DNA of 64,000 nt from Myoxocephalus aenaeus (taxonomy: Eukaryota; Chordata; Actinopteri; Perciformes; Cottidae): positions 5,346,001 to 5,410,000 of the forward strand of contig JBAMJR010000084.1 in assembly GCA_038501785.1 (NCBI GenBank), given 5' to 3'. The stretch's first letter is position 1. Each line of letters starts with the position of its first letter. A program made the position numbers and the translations under genes. The notes beneath the pieces were generated by a model. That model was not told the DNA's origin and searched no databases. It was given only the letters and a program-made list of their open reading frames with translations. Below, piece after piece: positions 23,238 through 31,107 of this stretch.

Positions 23238-26200
23238 TATATTTAATTCTATTTATTTATATCTAATTATTTGTATTTGATTTATACATTTATGTATATT
23301 TAATTCTATTTATTTGTATTTTTTATATATATATATAATTATTTGTATTTCTTTATATATATATATATATATATGCCTTTCGATGTCTTTCCAGCCAAAG
23401 AAAGAATTACTTGCTGGTCGGGACAGCCGACGGAGTTCTCACCGTTTACGAGGACTCTGTCCTCAAGGTAAATATTACGGAGAGATCCCGTGCGTTCGAG
23501 TGCCAGCCTCTTCCTCCCCGTGCCTCACTGACTCTCTTCTGCTTGGCCTCCCCTGCAGCAGGAGAACGGGCCGCCGGTCAAAACCCTCACGGTGGGAAAC
23601 GTCAACACGCCGGTCGTGTGCCTGTGCCAGTCGACTCACCCGCTGGACGGCCGGGCCGTGTGGGCCGGCTGCGGCGCCCAGATCCTCTCCTTCACCGCCG
23701 ACTACGACGTCTGCAAGAGCATCGACACCCGACCCAACCTCGTCCTGCAGTGAGAGACCTTTCCATCGTGAATCTGCCTTTTTTCCCAACAATTCTGAGG
23801 TTGGATTTGAGTCGGCACGTCTTTTTGTCCTTCAGGCAGCAGCGGTCGGCGGGAGGCGAAGCGTGTGTGTCGCGACTGGTCGTGGACAAATACGTTTACC
23901 TGAGCAAAGCCGGGACAACGAGCGTGGAGGTCTGGGACAAGAGGGGCGAGAGGATGATGGACTGCATCGACTGTGCTCAGATCATCAGGTACACGCACGC
24001 ATATGTGTATTTATTATGTATTTTAACCTTTATCGTTGTGGTTTTTAAGTGTCAGAAACGGACTGAATCAACAAAAGATGAGCGTGGGTAACATTATAGA
24101 AATAGCCGCCGTGGCTAAATAGAGACAGTAGAGAATGAGAATATCATACTTTTTTATTTCATTCGCACACACATGATGCATAAAATCCAGATGACGACGC
24201 GGCGACATCACTTTATTGTCTGATTTATGTCTCAACATCATTACTGTGGTCGTAGAAAACACAGGAACATTCATCCAGACATTTCTTCAGAGATGAATGA
24301 AGAGGAATCTTCATCTTTTTTTTTTCCGGTGTTTTTATGGTAACGTCGATCCTCCAGATCCGTTTGAGGCGTAACTCTAGTTTCGTTGTTTCACGTTTTA
24401 ATCGTAAGCGTGTCATGCAGTGTGGGACTCGCGCCGGTCCGGTCCTGGTCAAAATGGTCCATTTGGATCTGACATTTCAGAGGGTCAGGTGTGACAGCAG
24501 CCGTCTCTCCCTGCAGACACGACTCCGGACGCAGAGGCAGGAAGAGCAGCGAGGCCGAGGCGACGCCCTCCTGGGCCCGAGTGAAGGCCCTGCTGGTGCA
24601 GAGCGCTGCAGCTCTCTGGGTCGGCACCAGGGGGGGCCACCTGCTGCTGCTGGATCTTTACAAACACCAGGCGCTGCAGGTCATCGGGCCCTGCTGGGAC
24701 TCCGTCCGCTGCATGGCCTCGTGCAGCGTAGGTGGGTGCTCAATCTTGTTTGTTTAAAAGATTTGAGATTTTCTGTCTTTTTTATTTTCTGTGTATTTTC
24801 TCTTTTTTCGTGTAGAGGTGTATAATAACTAGACCATGTATTAGTTTTAAACATAATGAACGTGTTCCACTTTGTTTTCCGGTTGCGGTGCACGTGAAGT
24901 ATGGAAAGCCTGTTTCCGCCCCAAAAATAAAAAGTCATAATTATGAGATAATAAATTCAAAATTATGAGATTAAAATTATTTATCTCATAAATTGAGATA
25001 AAATTATTTATCTCATAATTATGACTTCTTTTTTTTTTTGTGACGGAAGGAATGTGTGAAGAAATGTGCGACACAATCCCGCATGCTGCCTGCATATTGA
25101 ATTAAATGTCAGGAAATAGACTCGACGCAATTCCTTTGAAATCGTGGTGGATTTATTAGCTTAACTAAATCTAGTATTAGCAAGCTAGCAAACTAAATCC
25201 ACCACAATTTAATGCTCCGCTGTTTACAGAAGACGAGTCACTCATCTGGTGACGGCATCGTGCTTTCCTACACTTATTTTTTTTACACGTTTTCCGTGGC
25301 TCTCTACGCTTCCTAATGTTGCTTCTCCACTGCTAGTTTTAGTCGCTAAGAGGCGTTATAAAAATGGCCGCCGCTCTGAGATTTGAGCGGGAATGTCGTC
25401 TCCTGTTTCTACTTCTACGGCTAAAAACTGAGCTTTTTTTTTTTTTTTTTTAAACCTGAGGTTGAAAACAGCTGTATTCAGACAGTATGAGGAAAAAGAA
25501 AGAATATTTTTTTATTTTTAGAACATGAAATCATGTCAACATGTTCTTGTAGAAACCCAAAACACAAGTATGGACCTGGGAATGAGCACGATACGTCTCC
25601 TTTAATAATTCATGTATTTGTGTGTTTAATTTGGGAACACCATGTTGCCTAAATATGTATATTAATCTTTGGGTCAGGAGTCCTGTTGTATACTGTATGT
25701 TTGTATAGAGTGCTAACTAGGACAATGATTTATACCAGTTAGCATAAGTGTTAATGTTTTACGTGAGAGAACTTCAGATTTCGGGGGAATTCACCATTTA
25801 ATTAGCATTTTGTTCCACAGCTTAAAGAGTAACTTTGACTTTCTACTGGATTTCTGAAGAAGTCTTTTATTCAAGAGTGAATTAAAGCAGTACACAATGA
25901 CACAGTGGAAACACTTTGTGAGGAGGAAAATGAATGAAAACCAAAAAGGAAGGAAGTTAAAGTAAAATAAATAAAAAATACAGCTGGCTTTTTATTTTGT
26001 CACGGTCCGTCCGGCTGTCGTGTGAAGAAATGTGTGACACAACCCTGCATGCTGCCTGCTTATTGAATTAAATATGTCTCCCCCCCCCCCCCCCCCCACC
26101 TCGTTCTTTATGTTTCCATGCTGCATATGAACAACCTTTCTCTCAAACTAGAAACACTAAACTGGAAGAACGTGGTGCTGGTTCTGGGCCGGAGACTCCA

Positions 26201-26428
26201 ACAAGACGGGAATCCGTTCGGTGAGTCCCGCTGGCTCGTTGTTTGAGAACGGTTGTGTTTCTCTGCGTTGGGTCTTCATTTTTTTCTTCCTCTCTGCTCT
26301 CAGACAAGGAGTCGGTGCTGATGGTGTGGAACGGCACGCTGCCGAAGGAGGTCAAGGACCTGAACAGACACTGCGAGAAAAGAGAGCAGATAGCTGCCAA
26401 AATGAGAGAGCAGCTCCAACACGACTGA
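1..26428 (+). CDS. lrrk2: lrrk2, leucine-rich repeat kinase 2 (5'-partial, 38 exon segments)
   Basis: This is a large cytosolic Roc-COR GTPase/protein kinase; mammalian LRRK2 phosphorylates Rab GTPases and is mutated in familial Parkinson's disease. Exons read from GT-AG borders: 1-25 (partial), 509-653, 1285-1424, 1553-1681, 2889-3059, 3968-4232, 4322-4510, 5413-5528, 6289-6352, 7406-7602, 7689-7939, 9910-10058, 10630-10723, 10819-11005, 11655-11836, 11946-12169, 12535-12662, 13514-13732, 13818-14019, 14140-14228, 14975-15165, 15261-15415, 15522-15668, 16996-17187, 17274-17420, 18417-18529, 18630-18820, 19995-20155, 20913-21083, 21658-21758, 21897-22100, 22190-22383, 23395-23467, 23559-23749, 23836-23988, 24517-24731, 26152-26220, 26304-26428. 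All phases agree; the joined 5,958 nt give 1,985 residues plus TGA. Alignment to remembered human LRRK2 (2,527 residues) is nearly continuous from about residue 570. LRRK1 is excluded by the armadillo region, the DYG motif and the C-terminal WD40. Confidence 0.97.
749..1240 (-). mobile_element. hAT-type non-autonomous element, minus orientation
   Basis: The left edge has the hAT-like terminal motif CAGTGGTTCTGAAACTG at 749. The body, read on the minus strand, matches the element at 4569-4870 (for example GTTCTATCTGTGCAAA and CTCCATCAGACAAAAA). It lies in the lrrk2 intron between exons 509-653 and 1285-1424. The far terminal repeat is not preserved. Confidence 0.65.
1934..2424. mobile_element. 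long inverted-repeat (foldback) MITE
   Basis: The outer left end TGGTAGCACTTTATAATAAG (1934) is exactly complementary to CTTATTATAAAGTGCTACCA ending at 2424. The complementarity continues inward with few mismatches for over 200 bp per arm, around a short centre near 2165-2205. The sequence can fold into one long hairpin. No coding capacity. It sits in the lrrk2 intron 1682-2888. Confidence 0.85.
2889..4232 (+). CDS. lrrk2: lrrk2 block: ankyrin region
   Basis: Exons 2889-3059 and 3968-4232 encode residues 147-291. Ankyrin-type helix pairs are visible: [20 protein letters not shown] then GADIN, and [20 protein letters not shown] then [15 protein letters not shown]. The LCLGGF motif before the end matches the human ankyrin tail. 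The second exon is very GC-rich, with long runs of C/G third positions. The 908-bp intron between them holds a small transposon with a second repeat nested inside (about 3120-3858). Confidence 0.92.
3120..3858 (+). mobile_element. CAGGGTTC-family MITE, copy 1 (with nested insertion)
   Basis: Contains TCATGGAAAACCTGGAAAAG near the left and GTATGAACCCTG at the right end. Compared with the complete copy at 11055-11575, about 250 bp (3376-3624) are foreign. That insert belongs to the same family as sequences at 17491-17660, 46450-46636 and 48975-49130. Confidence 0.75.
4322..6352 (+). CDS. lrrk2: lrrk2 block: ankyrin-LRR hinge (14-3-3 region)
   Basis: Exons 4322-4510, 5413-5528 and 6289-6352 (only 64 bp) encode residues 292-414, a low-complexity Ser/Asp/Arg-rich hinge. 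[15 protein letters not shown] acidic text and SVDDSLFF align with the human hinge. In mammals this stretch carries S910 and S935, which bind 14-3-3 when phosphorylated. Here the basic-Ser motifs are RRRHAS (end of the second exon) and QRRSGRTGS (third exon); neither is a plain copy of the human sites. The exons are assigned by phase continuity and weak similarity, so the last borders are less certain than in the folded domains. Confidence 0.82.
4569..4880 (+). mobile_element. hAT-type non-autonomous element, plus orientation
   Basis: Begins with the classic hAT terminus CAGTGGTTCTCAAAC only 58 bp after an lrrk2 donor. It is homologous, in opposite orientation, to the copy at 749-1240. The right end is degraded. 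Confidence 0.65.
5701..5729. repeat. (TA)n microsatellite
   Basis: Uninterrupted TA dinucleotides in the lrrk2 intron 5529-6288. The rest of that intron shows no recognisable feature. Confidence 0.9.
7406..11836 (+). CDS. lrrk2: lrrk2 block: leucine-rich repeats
   Basis: Exons 7406-7602, 7689-7939, 9910-10058, 10630-10723, 10819-11005 and 11655-11836 encode residues 415-768. Successive LxxLxLxxN repeats are clear: [110 protein letters not shown]. The array ends in the MGKLxxLWDLPLD capping segment before Roc. The human autophosphorylation site S1292 aligns with Gly, codon GGC at 11751-11753. Confidence 0.95.
7940..9909 (+). other. lrrk2 intron, about 2 kb, no gene seen
   Basis: AT-rich intron between two LRR exons. 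A segment at about 8505-8900 (GGGTTCCTACGACG onward, GGCGGGCTTAGATTGTGGGC) looks like a decayed interspersed repeat, but no second copy was found here to confirm it. Confidence 0.6.
10225..10430 (+). mobile_element. GAGGAACTTT-family MITE remnant
   Basis: TGAGGAACTTTTAACTGATT at the left and AAAAGTTCCTCGTACT at the right resemble the ends of the element at 26468-26750. Interior blocks such as ACCATCAGCGAGAAGATTGG also match. It lies in the lrrk2 intron 10059-10629. Confidence 0.65.
11055..11575 (+). mobile_element. CAGGGTTC-family MITE, copy 2 (complete)
   Basis: Perfect 12-bp terminal inverted repeats, CAGGGTTCATAC and GTATGAACCCTG, flanked by TAAT on both sides (probable target duplication). 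About 521 bp, in the lrrk2 intron 11006-11654. It is the best reference for the other four copies in the window. Confidence 0.85.
11946..13732 (+). CDS. lrrk2: lrrk2 block: Roc GTPase domain
   Basis: Exons 11946-12169, 12535-12662 and 13514-13732 encode residues 768-958. The P-loop GNAGSGKTT sits at about 12007-12033. The switch II DxxG motif (WDFSG) straddles the first intron. [13 protein letters not shown] supplies the guanine-specificity THxD motif. The domain binds and slowly hydrolyses GTP and drives LRRK2 dimer dynamics. Differences from human: T1343 is Ala, the residue after DxxG (R1398) is Gly (codon 12537-12539), and R1441 is Val (codon 13517-13519). N1437 is conserved in WLFNIK. Confidence 0.95.
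12361..12445 (-). mobile_element. GAGGAACTTT-family MITE fragment
   Basis: CGAGGAACTTTCACTCTGTG followed by GTTGATTCTGGCGGCCCC is the reverse complement of the right end of the element at 26468-26750. Only this end remains, about 90 bp upstream of an lrrk2 exon acceptor. Confidence 0.6.
13818..17420 (+). CDS. lrrk2: lrrk2 block: COR domain
   Basis: Seven exons (13818-14019, 14140-14228, 14975-15165, 15261-15415, 15522-15668, 16996-17187, 17274-17420) encode residues 959-1332. Landmarks are [24 protein letters not shown], the [13 protein letters not shown] segment that keeps the human Y1699 equivalent, [78 protein letters not shown] and [15 protein letters not shown] mediates dimerisation and couples Roc to the kinase. 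The intron 15669-16995 carries a 1.1-kb 31-bp minisatellite; the intron 14229-14974 carries a hAT-type element. Confidence 0.95.
14363..14655 (+). mobile_element. hAT-type MITE with 8-bp target duplication
   Basis: Termini CAGTGTTTTTCAACC and GGTTGAAAATCACTG are 15-bp inverted repeats with one mismatch. Flanks are GTCTATTT (14355-14362) and GTCTGTTT (14656-14663), an 8-bp duplication with one change, as expected for hAT. 293 bp, no coding capacity, in the lrrk2 intron 14229-14974. Confidence 0.88.
14656..14885 (+). mobile_element. interspersed repeat, truncated copy (partner at 59310-59840)
   Basis: GAAGAAGACTTGAAACTAGA, ACAATGTTTACTGAGGGAAT and the following CGCCCCCT block match 59640-59840 closely. 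The hAT element at 14363-14655 abuts or interrupts it: its right target duplication is the first base block of this repeat. Confidence 0.75.
15770..16857. repeat. 31-bp minisatellite, about 1.1 kb
   Basis: Tandem units built from CCACCTTCAATAAGACACGC and TACCTTCAGC, about 35 units with length variants (for example CACACCCACC, CGGCCACC). It fills most of the lrrk2 COR intron 15669-16995. Higher-order groups of variant units recur, which indicates local amplification. Confidence 0.93.
17414..21758 (+). CDS. lrrk2: lrrk2 block: Ser/Thr kinase domain
   Basis: The kinase begins at the end of exon 17274-17420 and continues in 18417-18529, 18630-18820, 19995-20155, 20913-21083 and 21658-21758 (about residues 1332-1578). 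The glycine-rich loop is GDGGFGTV. The VAVK lysine is at 18476-18478. The HRD-equivalent YRD has its Asp at 20026-20028. The magnesium motif is DYGI (20095-20106), with the human G2019 and I2020 positions unchanged. [13 protein letters not shown] and [15 protein letters not shown] are intact, so the enzyme should be active. An extra stretch of about four residues sits between KHAS and RLLRQ, before helix C. Confidence 0.96.
17491..18180 (-). mobile_element. interspersed element carrying a 35-bp tandem array (copy in lrrk2 intron)
   Basis: Left flank (AAAAAGGGTGTATCTCTTTA, GTAACATAC-type blocks), the array, and right flank (GTTGACTTTGATAAAGTGAA, CAGAGAACATTCAGGCGAGG) are all reverse complements of 45822-46636 in slc6a15. 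The element therefore exists in opposite orientation in the two genes. It occupies most of the intron before the first main kinase exon. Confidence 0.85.
17752..18100. repeat. 35-bp tandem array, 10 units
   Basis: AACCCAAATCATAG plus CAATATGTGAACATT repeats with exact 35-bp spacing from 17761 to 18076. Units vary at one A/C position and at TCTCT/CACT. The last unit is truncated. Confidence 0.95.
18835..19960. repeat. duplicated TTATAA-rich palindromic element
   Basis: A roughly 480-bp block beginning GTTTATAACGCATTATAAG is repeated directly from about 19316, sharing TCTAAACGTACTCATAATGC and TCATGACAGTCATCATAACA. Many short CATTATAA/TTATAATG inverted motifs and a local palindrome (CATGATATCGAGTATCATG region, 18960-18985) occur. 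It fills the intron between kinase exons 18630-18820 and 19995-20155. Confidence 0.8.
21897..26428 (+). CDS. lrrk2: lrrk2 block: WD40 propeller and C-terminal helix
   Basis: Eight exons (21897-22100, 22190-22383, 23395-23467, 23559-23749, 23836-23988, 24517-24731, 26152-26220, 26304-26428) encode residues 1579-1985. Blade signatures include [82 protein letters not shown] and [13 protein letters not shown]. The protein ends in a long charged helix ([15 protein letters not shown]) as in mammals. The human G2385 position aligns with Asp (GAC 23960-23962). The exon at 23559 has a CAG/CAG tandem acceptor that could add or drop one Gln. Confidence 0.94.
22555..23382. repeat. AT-rich compound satellite, about 0.83 kb
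   Basis: Long TATATA runs mixed with TATATTTATTTGTATTTATT blocks fill the lrrk2 intron 22384-23394 almost up to the acceptor at 23394. Longer internal duplications (AATTCTATTTATTTATATC twice) show segmental growth. Confidence 0.95.
24927..25036. repeat. AT-rich inverted repeat
   Basis: AAAAGTCATAATTATGAGAT on the left is complementary to ATCTCATAATTATGACTT on the right, with TTATCTCATAA-type internal palindromes. It lies in the lrrk2 intron 24732-26151. That intron also holds a duplicated segment (25040-25110 and about 26010-26075, both with GAAATGTG, ACACAA and CATGCTGCCTGC). Confidence 0.75.
26080..26097. repeat. poly(C) tract
   Basis: Eighteen consecutive C on the + strand, 54 bp before the lrrk2 exon at 26152. 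Confidence 0.9.
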
Positions 26429-27440
26429 GCCACACACACACGTTTGTATGTGTTTTTAATTGTACTTAAAGTTACTGTGAAGAACTTTGAACTCATTATG
26501 AAACTGTCTCCATTGAACTCTGACGCCTCTGCATGACCTACTTAAGTAAACGAGACCATCAGCAAGAAGACTGGCTGTTGCTATATAGTTACATGAGTGT
26601 ACAGTCTCATTATCAGCATTGCGTCAGACAGACACCTGCTGCATTAAAAATAAGTTTTCTAAAAGGGCAATGGTGCTCGGAAACACTCCCACTGTTGTCC
26701 ACAGGGGGCGCCAAAATCAACATAAAATGAAAGTTCCTCGCAGTAACTTTTATGTTATTTGCATGTATTTAATTTGCCTCAATGCAGTCTATATATGTTG
26801 TAATATTATCATTGTAATGATTTTAAATCATATTGTCCAACCCTAAACACGAGGAGTAGTAGTAGTAGTAGTAGCAGCAGTAATACCAATACCAACTACT
26901 TCCTAATAATTTTTTGCAGCGTGTTGGTGGAAAAGGGATCAACTCTCCGGTGGATCGAAGCCTCAGCGGTGCACATTAAAGGTTTTACCTCGTTTTCTGA
27001 CAGCCGTTCTCACTTTCTCAGTGCACTGACCAAAAACTAAGGAAGGGGAGAAGGGAGGGGGAGCACGTTGCAATGAATCAAGAAAAATGTCTGTTTTTGA
27101 AGATGCACACTTATAAAAATGATTTGCTGTGTTTGACAAGACAATCTTTGTAATTTGTGAAGCGAGACGTCGATTGTTTTCCTTCTAAAAAGGGACACAG
27201 ATGGTCTGATTTGCGTTGTTATCAGCGAGTATGGTTTATAAGAAGGAAATGGAGTGAAAGCTAACGGGAAGAAAAGCCTCTAAAAGTGTACATTTGATTA
27301 TTTATTGTGGCGTTGTACATACGTTTTTATGTCATGTTGCCTGTCAGTAAATACTGTGCTATGTACTGTGATGGCTGTTAATGTAAATGAACACGGGAGA
27401 AGTACAAAAATACATGAATTAAATCTTTTGTTATTTGATT
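26429..27440 (+). other. lrrk2: lrrk2 3' UTR with two candidate poly(A) signals
   Basis: After the TGA the sequence is AT-rich without coding signal. ATTAAA occurs at 26975-26980 and 27418-27423; no AATAAA was seen between. A small inverted-repeat transposon (26468-26750) lies in the proximal part, so every long transcript would carry it. A GTA/GCA trinucleotide run follows at about 26853-26881. The end point is inferred from the signals alone. Confidence 0.5.
26468..26750 (+). mobile_element. GAGGAACTTT-family MITE in the lrrk2 3' UTR
   Basis: Imperfect 21-bp terminal inverted repeats: AAAGTTACTGTGAAGAACTT at the left and the complement of AAGTTCCTCGCAGTAACTTT at the right. About 283 bp, beginning 40 bp after the lrrk2 stop codon. 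Confidence 0.75.
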
Positions 27441-28243
27441 TACGGATTTTATAGTTTTTTCTGCTTCTCTGTTCTTTCTTTATTTGTATTTTGTGTGTGG
27501 CATTGCATCACTTGTGTTGTTTACATTAAGATATTTGTCTTATATTTCTGAGGATGTGTCGGGAGGCAAAGGACAGACACAAATAATCACATTAGTTTCA
27601 GGGTACGGACCATATTTGATCTTTAATTTTTGACGTGGGGAAAAAAAAGACATTGCATTTGAAGCCATTTCATGGAGAGAGAAAAAAAAACTATGTACAA
27701 GGAGGACTCGGTCCTCACAAACACTGACAGCACATTAGTAAAAAACAAAGACACGAGAGTTAAGGGTTTGAAGTACTTCTGAACCTTGAAAAAACATGGG
27801 TGTTATCCAAACTATCAAGATAAATATATTTATAATATTTATATTATATTTACAGAATACCTTAAATATACAACGTCCGTCATGTATTCTATAAACAAAT
27901 ATAAATGACTTTAGGCACACTTTTTGACTCAAACAATCATGGGAGTGGTTTTCAAAGGGCCATCCTCTCGCTGTTTGAACTAGTCGGACCTGAACTTTCA
28001 CCGAGAAAAAAAATGGCCGTCCGGAGCGGCTGAGACTGCTACTGATCACATGACTCGTTGGCCAGCAGTTAAAGCGCGGGGGTGGGGGTCATAATGTACA
28101 CAATCGTATGTTACAGCAGGACTCGAAGCGGGCTGGGTCTACACTACCCACAGATACAGGTGCGGTCCCAAACGTGACCTCTTGACCCTTTCCTGGACCC
28201 TCCCCCAGACTCCTGGTGGAGCGTCCACCTTATCGCTCACAAC

Positions 28244-28809
28244 TACCGTACAAGTTGGGTTATAAGCCGCTACTACCTTCGGTGGGTGTCCCCGCTAGCT
28301 AGCATAGCTCACATGTCGAAGTGTCCCTGAGCAAGACACTGAACACTAAATTGCTCCCCGGGCGCCGCTCAGGGCAGCCCACTGCTCCTTAAGATACCAA
28401 GGATGGGTTAAATGCAGAGAACACATTTCATGTATGTATGTACTATGACAAATAAAAAGGATTTCTATTTCTATTTCTATTCTATTCACTGCTGCTAGCT
28501 CCCCACTGTAGCCAGCTAGCGCTGCTGCTAGTTCCCCGCTAACTGCCGCTAGCTCTCCGCTAACTGCCGCAAACTGCTGCTAGCTCTCCGCTAACTTCCG
28601 CTAGCTCTCGCTAACTGCCGCAAACTGCTGCTAGCTCTCCGCTAACTTCCGCTAGCTCTCGCTAGTTCCCCGACAACCACCGAAGGTAGCGGGACCAGCC
28701 CCGGCTCAACGCCCGACTCGGGCAGAGGGGACGCGGGCAGTAGCAGCAGCAGCGGGGAGCTAGCAGCAGCGCTAGCTTGCTACAGCGTTGTAACCCGACT
28801 TTTACGGTA
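28244..28809 (+). mobile_element. TACCGTAC-family GC-rich MITE with nested SINE tail (copy 1)
   Basis: Termini TACCGTACAAGTTGGGTTAT and the complement of GTAACCCGACTTTTACGGTA are inverted repeats. Inside, ACTACCTTCGG and CCGAAGGTAGCGGGACCAG repeat the fold, with many GCTAGC/CCGCTAACT blocks. Compared with 49388-49677 it carries an extra insert (28300-28490). It lies in the predicted slc6a15 3' UTR. Confidence 0.82.
28312..28490 (+). mobile_element. SINE 3' tail nested in the MITE
   Basis: GTCCCTGAGCAAGACACTGA, CTAAATTGCTCCCCGGGCGC, GATGGGTTAAATGCAGAGAA and ACAAATAAAAAGG then a (TTTCTA)n tail form the familiar 3' body of teleost tRNA-derived SINEs. The tRNA-like head is missing. Confidence 0.75.
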
Positions 28810-29079
28810 TCCTCTCCGGTAGCAGAGGAGGAAGCAGGAGCCAGAGATGAGTTTGGGACACGACCAAGCGAGTGGGTTGTGGGGGGGAAAGGGTTTACTC
28901 CCACTTTTTTGTTTTACGTTCTAAAGTTGGACAGTTATATAAGGTTCAGAGACGACAAATCAGAGAGCAGCTACGATATCTACAGAGAATATACAGTACA
29001 AGTGAAATATACATGTATGATACGGCCAACTAAACGCACACAGAGGGGTGGAGGAGGGAGGAGTGACCGGCCGGTCAGT

Positions 29080-31034
29080 CTATAAGTCCGACTCGGGCAT
29101 GTCCGGCATGTCGGCCATCAAGTAACCGATACCGTAGCGGCCGTTGGGCGCGGTGTCTGCTTCGGGGCCGCCGCCGCCGCCTCCGCCGCTCTGCTTGCGG
29201 TAGATGTTGTTGCCGGGCATCGGCGACGGCGCCTCGCTGGGCGACTTTCCCCGGATCAGGCTGGTGTCGTCGTCCTCCCCCGGCCGGGCGGTCTCCTTGA
29301 TGATGCGGCCCTTCTTGTAGGAGACGGTGGAGAGGCCGCTGGCGGAGTCGTCGATGATGTTGAAGTAGCGCAGGAAGAAGACCACGGGCACGGGCAAGAC
29401 GGCCATCACCACCAGGGAGATGCAGACCACGATGCCCCACGTGGGGAAGTTCAGCTTCTGCTCTCTGGCCTGCAGGGAGAAACACATGTTGGAATGTCTT
29501 TATTTTGTTGTTTAGGGTTTAAATGACCGTAATAACAGGGTTTACTTCAAGAAAATTGTCAAAATTGTTCAGCAGAGGTGGTAAAACGCTTAGGTTGTAT
29601 ATGAGAAAGTGGACGTAGTTTCGGTATGAACCTTCGAGTTTGGCATCTTGACTTTTTGCAACCGGTGAACGGAAGTTATAATATTTGGAGCAACGTCATA
29701 AACTTTAGTTTGCCACAGAGATTATTTTCTGCAATAATCCAGAGAAAAAAATCACGTCATCCTTGCTGCAATTAGGCCTTTTTGCTCTTTTCCCTCCACG
29801 TTTATGTTAGATTTTGAATAATTACCTTCGCAAGTTTAGCAGGAATTTTAATCCTCAGTCGTCCAATGCAGATTTAAATAGTTGCTCATGGAGGGAAAAC
29901 ACCAAAGCATTTACTAGATTCAGCTTCTCAAGCGTAAATTGAATATCTTAATTCAAACTAACTAATTAATTAAAACTAAAAGACGAATCCCCCAAAAAAA
30001 AGAAGAATGAAAAAGAAGGTTGTTATCGGTTGCCCCCCTCCCAGGTGTCTGGTTGATTGAATTAGGAGTCTGCACTTGAAGTCGAATAACGACCAATCAG
30101 AGTGCTCACTCAGGTAAGATAAGTGCACCTTATGGGCTTCGTGCGGCTGCAGGTGAACCGTAATCATCTGCTCTGGCGAGCTGAAGCTTTGTTTGCGCCT
30201 CGCTGGACAAAAGGAGGAATACACGCAGGGAGACGCTTTGTCCCATCCGGCCTTCGCTCCGGTTTTCTCTCGCTGTGATCAAACATGTCCCCGCGGCGGA
30301 CGGCGCATCCTGTTGATTGTCCCGACGGTTTAAAAGACGCCTGAACACGTGACAAACTTTAAGCCCCATTTTTAGCCCCTGCCTCACTTGCTTTGAACCC
30401 TCTTTTTTTTTTATTTAGCTTTTTACTCGTTCCAAGTGGGATAACTTCCACCCCATTGAACCCCGTCCCCGCGGACTCACCTCTTCCTGTATCCAGGCGC
30501 TGTAGCTGGGCGGCGTCATGGACAGCTGGATGAAGCTGGTGCACAGGAGGAGCAGCAGCAGGATGGGCGTGATGTACTTCCACATGTAGTAGTAGAAACG
30601 GTACGGCGTGAAGCCCAGCATGTCCTTCAGGTCATCAAAGAACCTGAGGCAAAGAGTTCACAATCGTTTCATACGGCCGCTTTATGAATCGGATATATGG
30701 CTCCCTTTTTAAAAACATGACACCCGTTCTGTGGATCCCAAAACCGAAGTGTTTACCACTTTAATTACTTCACAGCGTGCACAAAACCAGCAGGATGTGA
30801 CCTTATTTGTATTTTAAAGCTAATGCAAGTCTTTATAACAGGTAGTAACATGGCTTTGTGTAATAATATATACATATAAATATATAATTCTACATTTTAA
30901 TTATTGTTTTTGGCAAAACTATTTGAAACAAAAATGAAGAAATGCAATTATCGTGGGTGTAGTTTTCTTTTTTTTTAATAGGGTTGTCACAATATCAGAT
31001 TTTATTGTGGTGATTTCTATAGAAATACAACAAA

Positions 31035-31107
<73 letters not shown>

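Larger units (their letters stand above)
27622..29079 (-). other. slc6a15: slc6a15 3' UTR (predicted) with poly(A) signal ATTAAA
   Basis: Downstream of the slc6a15 stop on the minus strand, the first clear poly(A)-like hexamer I find is ATTAAA, read on the minus strand at 27627-27622. If used, the 3' UTR is about 1.45 kb and contains the whole GC-rich transposon copy at 28244-28809. The lrrk2 distal signal is about 200 bp further left, so the two 3' ends nearly meet. Confidence 0.4.

Noticed and set aside
1..26428. Identity as lrrk1
   Set aside because: Armadillo sequence, Roc P-loop context, DYG and the WD40 end match LRRK2 almost continuously; LRRK1 differs in each of these.
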